A stretch of DNA of 64,000 nt from Gaiellasilicea sp963705515 (lineage in GTDB: Bacteria; Actinomycetota; Thermoleophilia; Gaiellales; Gaiellaceae). A program made the position numbers and the translations under genes. Location: positions 194,079 through 258,078 of the forward strand of contig CAVPJV010000007.1 of assembly GCA_963705515.1 (NCBI GenBank). Direction: 5' to 3'. The notes beneath the pieces were generated by a model. It ran no database searches, was not told the origin of the DNA, and saw only the letters and a list, made by a program, of their open reading frames with translations. Below, piece by piece: positions 9,991 through 17,961 of this stretch (positions within the stretch are counted from its first letter, which is position 1; every line of letters begins with the position of its first letter).

Positions 9991-11270
9991 GCTGAGGGGC
10001 GGCCGATGCTCTCGTAGACCCAGCCGGATTCGCGCATCCGGCCGGGATCGAGCATGTTGCGGCCGTCGACGAAGACCGGCTGCGCCGAGCCGGCCGCGGC
10101 GCGTGCCTCCGCCCAGTCGACGTCGGCGAGCTCCGGCCACTCGGTCACGAGCACGACGGCGTCGGCGCCGGCGAGGGCAGCCGCGGCGGTCTCGACCTGC
10201 TCGACCCCCGGGAGGCCGTTGATCTTCGCGATCGGATCCCACGCACGGACGTGCGCGCCCTCGGCCACGAGCCGGCCCGCGAGCACGAGGCTGGGCGCCT
10301 CGCGGATGTCGTCCGTGTTCGGCTTGAAGGCGACGCCGAGGAGCGCCACCGTCTTGCCGCGGAGATTGCCGAGGTGATGCTGCAGCTTGCCGATCACGCG
10401 ACGCTTCTGCAGCTCGTTGACCTCGATCACGGCGTTCAGGAGCTGGAAGTGGTAGCCCGAGTTGGCCGCCAGCTGCTTGAGCGCGAGCGAGTCCTTCGGG
10501 AAGCAGCTGCCGCCGTAGCCGATCCCGGCGCGCAGGAAGCTCGAGCCGATGCGCCGGTCGAGCCCGATGCCCTCGGCGACGCGGACGACGTCGGCGCCGG
10601 TTGCCTCGCAGACGTTCGCGATCTCGTTGATGAAGCTGATCCGAGTCATCAGCGCCGCGTTCGCGGCGAGCTTGATCATTTCGGCCGAGGCGACGTCGCA
10701 ATGGACGACGGGCGCGTCGATCCCGGCATGAAGCTGCTCGACCGCCTCGCCGTCGGCCACGTCGAACGCGCCGATCACGATCCGATCCGGGTGCTGGAAG
10801 TCGCGCATCGCCGTGCCCTCGGCCGTGAACTCTGGATTGGACGCGTAGCCGACGTTCTCGAGCCCGCGCGCGTCGAGCCGGTGGCGGACATTCTCGCCGG
10901 TCCCCACCGGGACGGTGCTCTTCATCACCATCACGGCCCGGCGCTCGAGCCCGCCGAGCTCGTCGACGACGGTCCAGACGGCGGAGAGATCTGCGTCGCC
11001 GGAGTAGGTCGGCGGCGTCCCGACGGCGACGAAGAGGAAGTCGGCGTCCTGCACCGCCTCCGCGACGTCGAGCGTGTAGGTCAGCCGCTCGGCGTTGCCG
11101 CGCAGCAGCTCCTCGAGCCCGGGCTCGTAGATCGGTATCTCGCCGGCGCGCAGCCGCTCGATCCGGCCGGGGATGACGTCGCGGATGACGACGTCATGCC
11201 CGAGGTCGGCGAAACACGCACCGGTGACGAGACCGACGTAGCCGGCGCCGAAGACAGCGACTCTGCTCAC
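9987..11270 (-). CDS. ugd: UDP-glucose 6-dehydrogenase
   Basis: A 427-residue NAD-dependent four-electron oxidoreductase making UDP-glucuronate from UDP-glucose for capsule or envelope glycans. The N-terminal Rossmann motif is VAVFGAGYVGLVTGACFADL. The middle helix domain has STVPVGTGENVRHRL, and the active-site GIGYGGSCFPKDSLAL carries the catalytic Cys near residue 260. The C-terminal UDP-binding domain is LLGVAFKPNTDDIREAPSL, and VFVDGRNMLDP is near the end. GTG 11270 is the start. It lies 15 bp downstream of the LytR-CpsA-Psr gene, which fits polymer synthesis plus cell-wall attachment. Confidence 0.95.
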   Translation of the reverse strand: MSRVAVFGAGYVGLVTGACFADLGHDVVIRDVIPGRIERLRAGEIPIYEPGLEELLRGNAERLTYTLDVAEAVQDADFLFVAVGTPPTYSGDADLSAVWTVVDELGGLERRAVMVMKSTVPVGTGENVRHRLDARGLENVGYASNPEFTAEGTAMRDFQHPDRIVIGAFDVADGEAVEQLHAGIDAPVVHCDVASAEMIKLAANAALMTRISFINEIANVCEATGADVVRVAEGIGLDRRIGSSFLRAGIGYGGSCFPKDSLALKQLAANSGYHFQLLNAVIEVNELQKRRVIGKLQHHLGNLRGKTVALLGVAFKPNTDDIREAPSLVLAGRLVAEGAHVRAWDPIAKINGLPGVEQVETAAAALAGADAVVLVTEWPELADVDWAEARAAAGSAQPVFVDGRNMLDPGRMRESGWVYESIGRPSA

Positions 11271-11285
11271 GGCCGGTGAACCTAC

Positions 11286-13244
11286 CTACTTGATCTTGTC
11301 GACAGGCTTGAGACCCTTCGCGATCGCGAGCATGGTCTCGTTCGAGAGCGAGTCGAGCAGCGTGTTCACGACCCAGTAGCTGGCACCGCCCTGGCGGAGC
11401 ACGACCATGTGCAGCTTCGGGCCGGTGTAGTGGAGCTCGTAGGTACGGCCGCCGATCGAGCGGACGAAGTTGCGCTCGGACAGCGCCGGCGCGTCCTCCC
11501 AGTCGGTCATCTGCACGCCCCAGTACTCATTCGTGCCGGTGCCGAGCTTGTACGTCAGCCGGACCGTCTTGTGCTTCCGGTCCGGGTCGATCCGGTACAT
11601 GCGCACGGGCTTCTCGCGGTCGATCCACGAGGTGCGCTCGATCACGGTCGGCACCATCAGCTTGAACGGGACCTTGTTCGCGCGCTCGCGCAGGTAGGCG
11701 AGGGACGCCTCGGCGCCGGGCTCGACGTTGGCGGGCTGCTTCTGCGGCGTCTTGTCGACAGGCGCCTCGGCGAGCGTGCCGTGGAAGGTCTGGCCCACGA
11801 TCACGGTGAGCATGGCGCCGTTCGAAAGGGCTCCGACCTTGGCGTTGAGCGGGACGACGTCGTCGGTGCCGAACAGCGTCGCGACCTTCTTCGCGGCCGC
11901 CGCCGCGCCGGCCTGCGCCTTGTCGTATTGGATCCGCGTCTTGAAGTAATCCCAGTTCGGCGCGTTCGCGTTCTTGCCGTCCGGCGGGTAGATCATCTGG
12001 TAGGCGCGCTGCGAGAGCAGGTAGCTGGCGGTGCCTGCCGAACCGGTGACGCCGTTCCCGTTCAGGACCGTGATCGTCGTCTCGCGGGGCGCCGGCGCCT
12101 TCGTCGCAGAGGGCTTCGGCTTCTCGTTCAGCGCCACCTGAGTCGCCTTCTGCGGTGACTCGACGTCCGGGTGCGAGAACTCCTGCACCGCCTTCTGGAC
12201 GTTCGCCTCGGGCGCGACGATGTCGAAATTCGACCGCTCCTCGAGGCCCTCGATCTTCGACTGGAAGAAGTGGCCCGGCGGCAGCGAGTACGCGAAGAGG
12301 GCGTACTCGAGCACGGTCTTGCCGTCGAGCTCCGAGTTGCCGCCGACACCGACCTCGACGTTCTTCGTCACCGTCTTGATCACCTTCGGGAGGTCGAACG
12401 GCCCCGTGCTCGCCTTGATCTGGTCCTTGAAGGCGCGCACGAACAGCTGCTGGCGCGCGACGCGGTAGAGGTCGGAGTCCGTGTGCCGGTAGCGGACGAA
12501 GTCGAGCGCCTGGTAGCCGCCGAGCTTCTGGTAGCCGGGGAAGAGGTTGATCGTGGCGAAGCCGAAGTCGCCGCCGCGGTCGTTGAAGTAGCGCCGGTCG
12601 ACGTCGATCCAGATGCCTCCGACCGCATCGACGAGCTGGCGGAAGCCGCGGAAGTTGACCGTGATCAGGTAGTTGACGGGCAGCCCGGTCAGCTTGCGGA
12701 CGGTCTCGAGTGTCCCCCGCGTGCCGCAGGTCGCGTAGGCGTTGTTGATGCGGGCGCCGAAGACCTGCCTGCCCGGGCAGTGGATCTCGACGAAGAGGTC
12801 ACGCGGGAACGACATCATCGAGATCGACTTCGTGTCGGGGTCTGCGCGCACGAGCATGATCGTGTCCGAGCGCGACGTCGTTCCCTTCCCCTCGCCGGCG
12901 CGCTTGTCGTAGCCGATCACGAGCGCCGTGGTGGGCTGGCCGGGGAGCGGCGCGACGTCGAGCCGCTTCGCCGCGACCTTGACGTCGGGAGTGGATGCCT
13001 GAACGTCCGCGACGGTCTGGTGGAACCAGAGATACGCGCCGCCGGCTGCGGAGCCGATCAGGACGAGGAGAGCGACGCCGGCCCACGCCAGTGCGGTGCG
13101 GACGAACGCCCAGCGCGAGCGCGGCGGCGGCTCCGGCTGGCGGTAGATCGTGATCGGCGAGAGCGCGCCGGGCGGCAGGACGGCCCGGCCGTTGCCGTTG
13201 ACGCCCGCTCCGCGGCCGATTCCTCTCTTTAGGGTGGTCCGCAT
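11286..13244 (-). CDS. LytR-CpsA-Psr family cell-envelope protein with LytR C-terminal domain
   Basis: A 652-residue membrane-anchored protein; LCP enzymes transfer lipid-linked glycopolymers to peptidoglycan. Residues 1-45 are cytoplasmic and Pro/Arg-rich. One transmembrane helix is near 48-72 (LAWAGVALLVLIGSAAGGAY). The LCP catalytic domain spans about 100-265 (SRSDTIMLVRADPDTKSISM, SFPRDLFVEI, GGIWIDV, DFVRYRHTDSDLYRVARQQL, with conserved Arg/Asp residues). The LytR_C domain is around 395-480 (TTITVLNGNGVTGSAGTASY). A further 160-residue C-terminal extension of unknown fold follows. The pairing with ugd and the pyrophosphorylase supports polysaccharide ligation. Confidence 0.93.
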   Translation of the reverse strand: MRTTLKRGIGRGAGVNGNGRAVLPPGALSPITIYRQPEPPPRSRWAFVRTALAWAGVALLVLIGSAAGGAYLWFHQTVADVQASTPDVKVAAKRLDVAPLPGQPTTALVIGYDKRAGEGKGTTSRSDTIMLVRADPDTKSISMMSFPRDLFVEIHCPGRQVFGARINNAYATCGTRGTLETVRKLTGLPVNYLITVNFRGFRQLVDAVGGIWIDVDRRYFNDRGGDFGFATINLFPGYQKLGGYQALDFVRYRHTDSDLYRVARQQLFVRAFKDQIKASTGPFDLPKVIKTVTKNVEVGVGGNSELDGKTVLEYALFAYSLPPGHFFQSKIEGLEERSNFDIVAPEANVQKAVQEFSHPDVESPQKATQVALNEKPKPSATKAPAPRETTITVLNGNGVTGSAGTASYLLSQRAYQMIYPPDGKNANAPNWDYFKTRIQYDKAQAGAAAAAKKVATLFGTDDVVPLNAKVGALSNGAMLTVIVGQTFHGTLAEAPVDKTPQKQPANVEPGAEASLAYLRERANKVPFKLMVPTVIERTSWIDREKPVRMYRIDPDRKHKTVRLTYKLGTGTNEYWGVQMTDWEDAPALSERNFVRSIGGRTYELHYTGPKLHMVVLRQGGASYWVVNTLLDSLSNETMLAIAKGLKPVDKIK

Positions 13245-13294
13245 AGGGAAAGCGGGCTCTCAGCGCCCGCGACGGCCCCCAGGATAGCCGAGCC

Positions 13295-14395
13295 TTAGGT
13301 CGTCGCCGCCCTGACGGAGGCGAGCGCCTCGGCGAAGAATGCGTTCTCGTCCGGCGTCCCGACCGTGATCCGCAGCGCCCCCGGAGCGCCGAACGCTCCC
13401 ATTGGGCGAACGATCGCGCCCTCGTGGAGCAGCGCGTCGAAGAGCACGGGGGCGTCCTCGCCGACCTCGACGAAGAGAAAGTTCCCGACCGCCGGCCCGG
13501 CCGGCTCGAGCCCGTGCTCGCGGAGCGTCCGCTCGAGGGTAGCCCGCCCTTCCGCGGTCAGCCGGCGCCTCTCGGCGAGCTCGGCGGCACCGTCGATGCT
13601 TGCGAGCGCGGCGACCTGGGCCTGCGTGCCAACGTCGAATGCGCGCCGGGTCTTGCCGATCGCCTGGATCACGTCCGGCGGGCCGACGCCGTAGCCGACG
13701 CGCAGGCCTGCGAGCCCGTAGATCTTCGAGAACGTCCGCAGCACGAGCACCCGGTGTCCGCGGGCGAGGTACTCCGCGACACCGTCGGGATAGTCGGGAC
13801 GGTCGATGTACTCGAAGTAGGCCTGGTCGAGAACGGTGAGGACGTGGTCGGGGACGCGTTCGAAGTAGGAGTCGAGCCCGTCGCGCGTCGTCATCGTGCT
13901 CGTGGGGTTGTTCGGCGTCGCGATGTAGACCAGCTTCGCCTTCGGCCCGATCGCGTCGAGCAGCGCGTCCAGGTCGTAGTGGTCGTCGATGAGAGGCACT
14001 TTCCGCGGCACGGCGCCGACCTTGAGTGCGTCGAGCACGTAGCTGATGAATGAGGGCCAGGCCGTGACGACCTCGTCGCCGGGATCGAGCGCTGCGATCG
14101 AGAGATGCCCGATGATGGCGTCGGCGCCGGCGCCCGTGATCACGTTGGCCGGCTCGACGTCATGGCGCGCTGCGATCGCGTTGCGGAGGTGGAAGGCGCC
14201 GCCGTCCGGGTAGCGGTTGAGCGAGCCGGCGCTGCGCTCGAGCGCCTCGAGCGCCGCCGGGAAGGGTCCCCACGGGCCTTCGTTCGACGCAAGCTTGACG
14301 ACCCGAGCGAGCCCGAGCTCGCGCTGGACTTCCTCCTCGGGCTTCCCCGGCTCGTACGGAACGAGGCCGTCGATGGCGGCGCGGAAGAGGCTCAT
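13295..14395 (-). CDS. hisC: Histidinol-phosphate aminotransferase
   Basis: A 366-residue fold-type I PLP enzyme that transaminates imidazole-acetol phosphate in histidine synthesis. The start VPYEPGKPEEEVQRELGL is diagnostic. It has LASNEGPWGPFP, ITGAGADAIIG, ATPNNPTSTM, DQAYFEY and the Schiff-base loop RTFSKIYGLAGLRVGYGVG with the lysine near residue 225. Some members of this group also accept aromatic amino acids, and no other his gene is nearby, so an aromatic aminotransferase role is possible. It overlaps none of its neighbours; a small gene lies 7 bp upstream on the same strand. Confidence 0.92.
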   Translation of the reverse strand: MSLFRAAIDGLVPYEPGKPEEEVQRELGLARVVKLASNEGPWGPFPAALEALERSAGSLNRYPDGGAFHLRNAIAARHDVEPANVITGAGADAIIGHLSIAALDPGDEVVTAWPSFISYVLDALKVGAVPRKVPLIDDHYDLDALLDAIGPKAKLVYIATPNNPTSTMTTRDGLDSYFERVPDHVLTVLDQAYFEYIDRPDYPDGVAEYLARGHRVLVLRTFSKIYGLAGLRVGYGVGPPDVIQAIGKTRRAFDVGTQAQVAALASIDGAAELAERRRLTAEGRATLERTLREHGLEPAGPAVGNFLFVEVGEDAPVLFDALLHEGAIVRPMGAFGAPGALRITVGTPDENAFFAEALASVRAATT

Positions 14396-14402
14396 CGCGA
14401 GA

Positions 14403-14630
14403 CTACTCCGCCGCAGGGGGCGGCAGCTCGGCGTCGTCCGAGCTCTTGCGCCAGAACCAGAGGACGCCGACGAGGGCCGCGGCGCCGGCGGCGATCGCGC
14501 CCTTGTTCGGCCGCCTCGTGCCCTCGACCGTTCCCGGCACGGCCTGGAGCGCCTTGCGCTTCATCACGGTCTTGGCGCCCATCCACGTCAGCCAGCCGAG
14601 AACCGCGTAGCGCTTGTTGAAGATGCTCAT
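14403..14630 (-). CDS. Small single-pass membrane protein, unknown
   Basis: A 75-residue basic protein (MSIFNKRYAVLGWLTWMGAK...) with a hydrophobic segment near residues 44-60 (AIAAGAAALVGVLWFWRKSS) and an acidic, proline-rich C-terminus. Such short proteins with one helix next to a KR-rich N-terminus are common in actinobacteria and have no known function. It is 7 bp upstream of hisC and likely cotranscribed. The upstream region is the hairpin and repeat block. Confidence 0.7.
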   Translation of the reverse strand: MSIFNKRYAVLGWLTWMGAKTVMKRKALQAVPGTVEGTRRPNKGAIAAGAAALVGVLWFWRKSSDDAELPPPAAE

Positions 14631-14648
14631 CGCGAGAGGCTAACACCG

Positions 14649-14679
14649 CTCGGACGTGGCCGAATCGGCCACGTCCGAG
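14649..14679. repeat. Perfect 14-bp hairpin with 3-nt loop
   Basis: Bases 14649-14662 pair perfectly with 14666-14679 around an AAT loop. It lies 19 bp upstream of the start of the small membrane-protein gene. There is no T-run on either side, so it is not an obvious intrinsic terminator. A shorter AGGGA/TCCCT stem follows directly. It may be a DNA-level palindrome, a transcript-stabilising element or part of the repeat cluster next to it. Confidence 0.7.
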
Positions 14680-14730
14680 GGACTGTCCCTGGGACATGGC
14701 CGCAACGGCCGGCGCCGCCTGCGCAAGCTG

Positions 14731-14963
14731 GGAGCGAAGCGACCCTTCAGGGGTTTGCGCGACCCGGGATCCGCCCCTGCGGATCCCGAGTCATGCGACG
14801 GCTAAGAACGGGAGCGAAGCGACCCTTCAGGGGTTTGCGCGACCCGGGATCCGCCCCTGCGGATCCCGAGTCATGCGACGGCTAAGAACGGGAGCGAAGC
14901 GACCCTTCAGGGGTTTGCGCGACCCGGGATCCGCCCCTGCGGATCCCGAGTCATGCGACGGCC
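14731..14963. repeat. Three tandem copies of an 80-bp palindrome-containing repeat
   Basis: The unit starts GGAGCGAAGCGACCCTTCAG at 14731, 14811 and 14891, an exact 80-bp period. The copies appear identical except at the end of the third, which breaks off after TCATGCGACGGC. Each unit holds two nested hairpins: CCCT-TC-AGGG, and GGGATCCGC-CCCT-GCGGATCCC with a 9-bp stem. The period is not a multiple of three, so the reading frame changes between copies and the block is not coding. It lies in the 490-bp gap between lpdA and the small membrane-protein gene. Confidence 0.93.
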
Positions 14964-14971
14964 AATAAAGC

Positions 14972-15003
14972 GAGCCGCCCCCTCTGCGGCAAGGGGGCGG
15001 CTC
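14972..15003 (-). terminator. Intrinsic terminator downstream of lpdA
   Basis: A perfect 12-bp GC-rich stem (14972-14983 with 14992-15003) has an 8-nt loop. On the minus strand it is followed by CGCTTTATT. It sits about 120 bp after the lpdA stop and before the repeat array. The weak T-tract makes efficiency uncertain. The remaining 118 bp up to lpdA (15004-15121) contain short stems (CCGC-AAGG-GCGG, GGACG/CGTCC) but no gene. Confidence 0.75.
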
Positions 15004-15121
15004 TGGGAGAAAAGGCGGGGCCGGCGGGCGGCACGGCCCCTATGTGGGGACGAGGGCACGTCCTTGGCTATAGAAGATGCCGCCCTTGCGGAAACCTTGC
15101 GCGATTTGAAAACTTTTGTTG

Positions 15122-16528
15122 CTACGTCTGCGCGGGCGCCCGTTTCTTGTTCGGAAGGTGGATCGCACGCCCGAGCGCGACGAGCCCGGCCTCCTTGATC
15201 GCCTCCGACAGGGTCGGGTGCGCGCACATCCCGTCGGCCACCGTCTCGACCGTTGCCTCGGCGTCGAGCGCCACCGTCCCGGCCTCGATCAGGTCGGTCA
15301 CGTGTGGGCCGACCATGACCAGGCCGAGCAGCTCGCCGTACTTCGTCTCGTGAATCGACTTGACCCACCCGACCGTCTCGGCCTGCATCACCGCACGGGC
15401 GTTCGCGACCCACGGGAACCTGCCGACCGCGATGTCGTCGCCGTGCCGCTCACGCGCCTGCGCCTCGGTCAGACCGACCCCTGCGATCTCCGGATCGGTG
15501 TAGATCGGCCGCGGCACGGCCGGATCGCCGATCGTCGCCTCGTGCCCGCACGCGTTCTCGGCGGCCACCTCGCCCTCCCGGAAGGCCGTATGCGCGAGCT
15601 GCCAGTAGCCGGCGCAGTCGCCGACTGCGTAGATGTGCGGCACCGTCGTCCGCCGGTGCTCGTCGGTGGCGATCCCGGCACGGCGATCGAGCTGGACGCC
15701 GATCTCCTCGAGCCCGAGCCCCTCGACGAGCGGGCCGCGGCCGATCGAGACGAGCATCAGGTCGGTCTCGACGCTTTCGCCCTCGCCGAAGTGGACACGC
15801 AGCTGGTGACCCTGGTCCTCGACGCCGTTGCACTGCTTGCCGAGCTGGAGCGCGATCCCGCGCTTCCCGAACGCCTTCGAGAGCTCCTTCGCCGCGTCGG
15901 CATCCTCCTGCGGGATCAGCGTGTCGAGCATCTCGACGATCGTGACCTCGGAGCCGAAGCGCTGGAAGATCGAGGCGAACTCGCAGCCGATGATGCCGCC
16001 GCCGAGCACGACGAGCCGGCGCGGCACCTGAGTCTGGGCAAGCAGGCCTGTCGAGTCGACGCAGCGCGGCGAGTCAATTCCGTCGATCGGCGGGCGCAGC
16101 GGGAACGACCCCGTCGCGACGACCGCGCTCTTGAAGCTGATGTCCTCGCCACCCTCGACCGAGAGCGTGTTCGGGCCGCTGAAGCGGCCGCGCCCCTTCA
16201 CCCATTCGACGCCGTTCGCCTTGAAGAGGACGGCGACGCCGCCGGTCATCTGCTTGACGACACCGTTCTTCCACTCGACCGCCTGGCCGAAGTTCAGCTG
16301 CGGCTGGCTGACCTCGACGCCGAACTTGGCAAACGTCTCGCCCGCCTGATGCATCGCATGCGCGGTCTGCACCCAGGCCTTGGTCGGGATGCACCCGACC
16401 CGCAGGCAGGTGCCGCCGAGCTCGGGCTCCTGCTCGACGCAGACGACCTTCGCGCCCAGCTGGGCTGCGCGAATCGCTGCCGTGTATCCGCCGGGGCCTC
16501 CGCCCAGGACGGCGACGTCACATTCCAT
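15122..16528 (-). CDS. lpdA: Dihydrolipoyl dehydrogenase (E3)
   Basis: A 468-residue FAD flavoprotein that reoxidises dihydrolipoyl groups of 2-oxoacid dehydrogenase complexes with NAD. FAD-binding VAVLGGGPGGYTAAIRAAQL opens the protein. The redox disulfide is in GGTCLRVGCIPTKAW (Cys near residues 40 and 45). The NAD-binding fold is LVVLGGGIIGCEFASIFQRF, and YAVGDCAG is the second FAD motif. The C-terminal dimer interface has the catalytic HPTLSEA His-Glu pair. It is on the same strand as E1-E2 but separated by three genes, so it is probably transcribed on its own. Confidence 0.95.
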   Translation of the reverse strand: MECDVAVLGGGPGGYTAAIRAAQLGAKVVCVEQEPELGGTCLRVGCIPTKAWVQTAHAMHQAGETFAKFGVEVSQPQLNFGQAVEWKNGVVKQMTGGVAVLFKANGVEWVKGRGRFSGPNTLSVEGGEDISFKSAVVATGSFPLRPPIDGIDSPRCVDSTGLLAQTQVPRRLVVLGGGIIGCEFASIFQRFGSEVTIVEMLDTLIPQEDADAAKELSKAFGKRGIALQLGKQCNGVEDQGHQLRVHFGEGESVETDLMLVSIGRGPLVEGLGLEEIGVQLDRRAGIATDEHRRTTVPHIYAVGDCAGYWQLAHTAFREGEVAAENACGHEATIGDPAVPRPIYTDPEIAGVGLTEAQARERHGDDIAVGRFPWVANARAVMQAETVGWVKSIHETKYGELLGLVMVGPHVTDLIEAGTVALDAEATVETVADGMCAHPTLSEAIKEAGLVALGRAIHLPNKKRAPAQT

Positions 16529-16624
16529 CTCTCAACCTTTCCGTCGGAAGTCTGGTCCGATGCTAGCGATGAGTTTCCCGGCGGGGCGAGGTCGTAGGGT
16601 GCACGCCGACGAGAGGAGCCACCG

Positions 16625-17161
16625 GTGAGGAAGCTGGTCGAATCGACGTTCATGTCGCTTGACGGGGTGATCGAGAACCCGCAGAACTGGAGCCCGCCCT
16701 ACTGGGACGACGAGCACACGGCCTACGCGGAGAAGCTGATGTCCGGTGCGGACGAGCTGCTGCTGGGCCGGAAGACGTACGAGGGCTTCGCCGAGGCGTG
16801 GCCGCAGCGGTCGGGCGATCCCTACACGGACAAGATCAACGCGATGCCGAAGCACGTCGCCACACGGACGCTGACCGACCTGACCTGGAACGCGCACCCG
16901 CTCCAGGGCGACACTGTCGAAGCGGTTGCGGAGCTGAAGCAGCGCGACGGCGAGGACCTCCTCAAGTACGGCACCGGCGAGCTGACGCGGACGCTGCTCG
17001 AGAACGGGCTGCTCGACGAGCTGCACGTCTGGATCTTCCCCGTGCTCGTCGGCGGGGGCCAGCGCCTGATCGACGGCATCGACGTCACGCACCTCGACCT
17101 CGTCGAGACGACGCCCTTCGGGAGCGGCATCGTCGTCAACGTCTACGCGCCGAAGCGCTAG
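16625..17161 (+). CDS. Dihydrofolate reductase / RibD C-terminal family protein
   Basis: A 178-residue single-domain protein of the RibD_C (DHFR-like) family: KLVESTFMSLDGVIENPQNW, ADELLLGRKTYEGFAEAWP, LKYGTGELTRTLLENGLLDE and WIFPVLVGGGQRLIDGID. These are usually NAD(P)H-dependent reductases of unknown substrate, many annotated dihydrofolate reductase without proof. Start GTG 16625 has GAGGAG about 8 bases upstream. Its TAG shares CTAG with the convergent acetyltransferase gene. Confidence 0.9.
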   Translation: MRKLVESTFMSLDGVIENPQNWSPPYWDDEHTAYAEKLMSGADELLLGRKTYEGFAEAWPQRSGDPYTDKINAMPKHVATRTLTDLTWNAHPLQGDTVEAVAELKQRDGEDLLKYGTGELTRTLLENGLLDELHVWIFPVLVGGGQRLIDGIDVTHLDLVETTPFGSGIVVNVYAPKR

Positions 17162-17619
17162 GCCAGCGACGCGACCATCGTCCACGCCTCGGCGCCCTCG
17201 TCGACGACCTCGAAGCCGTGACGCTCGTAGAGCTTGCGGGCCGGGTTGCCGGGCTCGACGCTGAGGCTGAGGCGCTCGTAGCCGGCAGCCCGCGCCTTCG
17301 CGATCAACTCTCGCAGGAGTTCGTCGCCGATCCCGTGACCGCGCTTCGACGGGACGACGGCGATCGCGAGCTCCGGCGTCCGCTCGTCGACGAAGCCGTA
17401 GCCCGGCTCGTCGAGCGTGAAGACCCGGTACCACGCCGCCCCGACGGGGAAGCCGTTCTCGAGCGCGATCACGGCGGTGTCTCCCGGCCTCCCCCACCCG
17501 CGCACGTAGCGCGAGACGAGCGAGCCCGGGACGCGCTCGCGCCAGTAATACGCGTGGTGGAGCATGTCGCGCAGGAAGCGGACGTCCTGGGCTCCGCCTC
17601 TCCGCAGCACCACGCCCAT
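17158..17619 (-). CDS. GNAT family N-acetyltransferase
   Basis: A 153-residue GCN5-related acetyltransferase. The acetyl-CoA pyrophosphate loop is seen as VVPSKRGHGIGDELLRELI (Q/RxxGxG/A type) near residues 90-108, followed by RLSLSVEPGNPARKLYERHG and FEVVDEG, the classical motif B. The substrate is unknown. It follows the VOC gene with a TGATG stop-start overlap, so both are likely the tail of the E1-E2 transcript. Confidence 0.9.
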   Translation of the reverse strand: MGVVLRRGGAQDVRFLRDMLHHAYYWRERVPGSLVSRYVRGWGRPGDTAVIALENGFPVGAAWYRVFTLDEPGYGFVDERTPELAIAVVPSKRGHGIGDELLRELIAKARAAGYERLSLSVEPGNPARKLYERHGFEVVDEGAEAWTMVASLA

Positions 17620-17951
17620 CAGGTGAGGGACTGCGCCAGCTGGACGCGGTTGCCGTCGGGGTCGAAGACGTCCACCAGCCGGATCTGCCCGTGTAGCTCG
17701 AACACGACACCGACCTCGACGCCCGCCGCGCGCAGCCGCTCGGCTTCGGCCTTCACGTCCGCTACGTCGACGTGGGCGACCCCGCCCGACTCGCTCGCCT
17801 CACCCACGGCGAGCGCGATCTCCATGCCGCCGTGCCGAAGCCGCGACCAGCCGTCTTCGACGTCGACGAAGACCTCCTCGAAGCCGAGCACGTCGCGGTA
17901 GAAGGCGCGGCCTGCGTCGAGGTCGCGGACGCGGTACCACACTGTTGCCAT
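17619..17951 (-). CDS. VOC superfamily (glyoxalase/bleomycin-resistance fold) protein
   Basis: A 110-residue single VOC domain: TVWYRVRDLDAGRAFYRDVL, WSRLRHGGMEIALAVGE, VADVKAEAERLRAAGVEVG and VDVFDPDGNRVQLAQ. The C-terminal Glu of many metal-binding glyoxalases is replaced by Gln (VQLAQ), so activity is uncertain. Start ATG 17951 is chosen because it gives the standard beta1 strand, although an open frame extends further upstream. It is 10 bp downstream of E2. Confidence 0.88.
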   Translation of the reverse strand: MATVWYRVRDLDAGRAFYRDVLGFEEVFVDVEDGWSRLRHGGMEIALAVGEASESGGVAHVDVADVKAEAERLRAAGVEVGVVFELHGQIRLVDVFDPDGNRVQLAQSLT

Positions 17952-17961
17952 CACAGTGAAC

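Noticed and set aside
14731..14963. CRISPR array
   Set aside because: The repeats are directly adjacent with no unique spacers, there are only three, and no cas gene is near.
14696..14968. Open frame across the 80-bp repeats on the plus strand
   Set aside because: The repeat period is not a multiple of three, the translated copies fall in different frames, and the DNA is hairpin-rich and intergenic.
15004..15121. Possible riboswitch or small RNA downstream of lpdA
   Set aside because: Short stems are present but I can match no known riboswitch core, and it lies downstream rather than upstream of genes on its strand.
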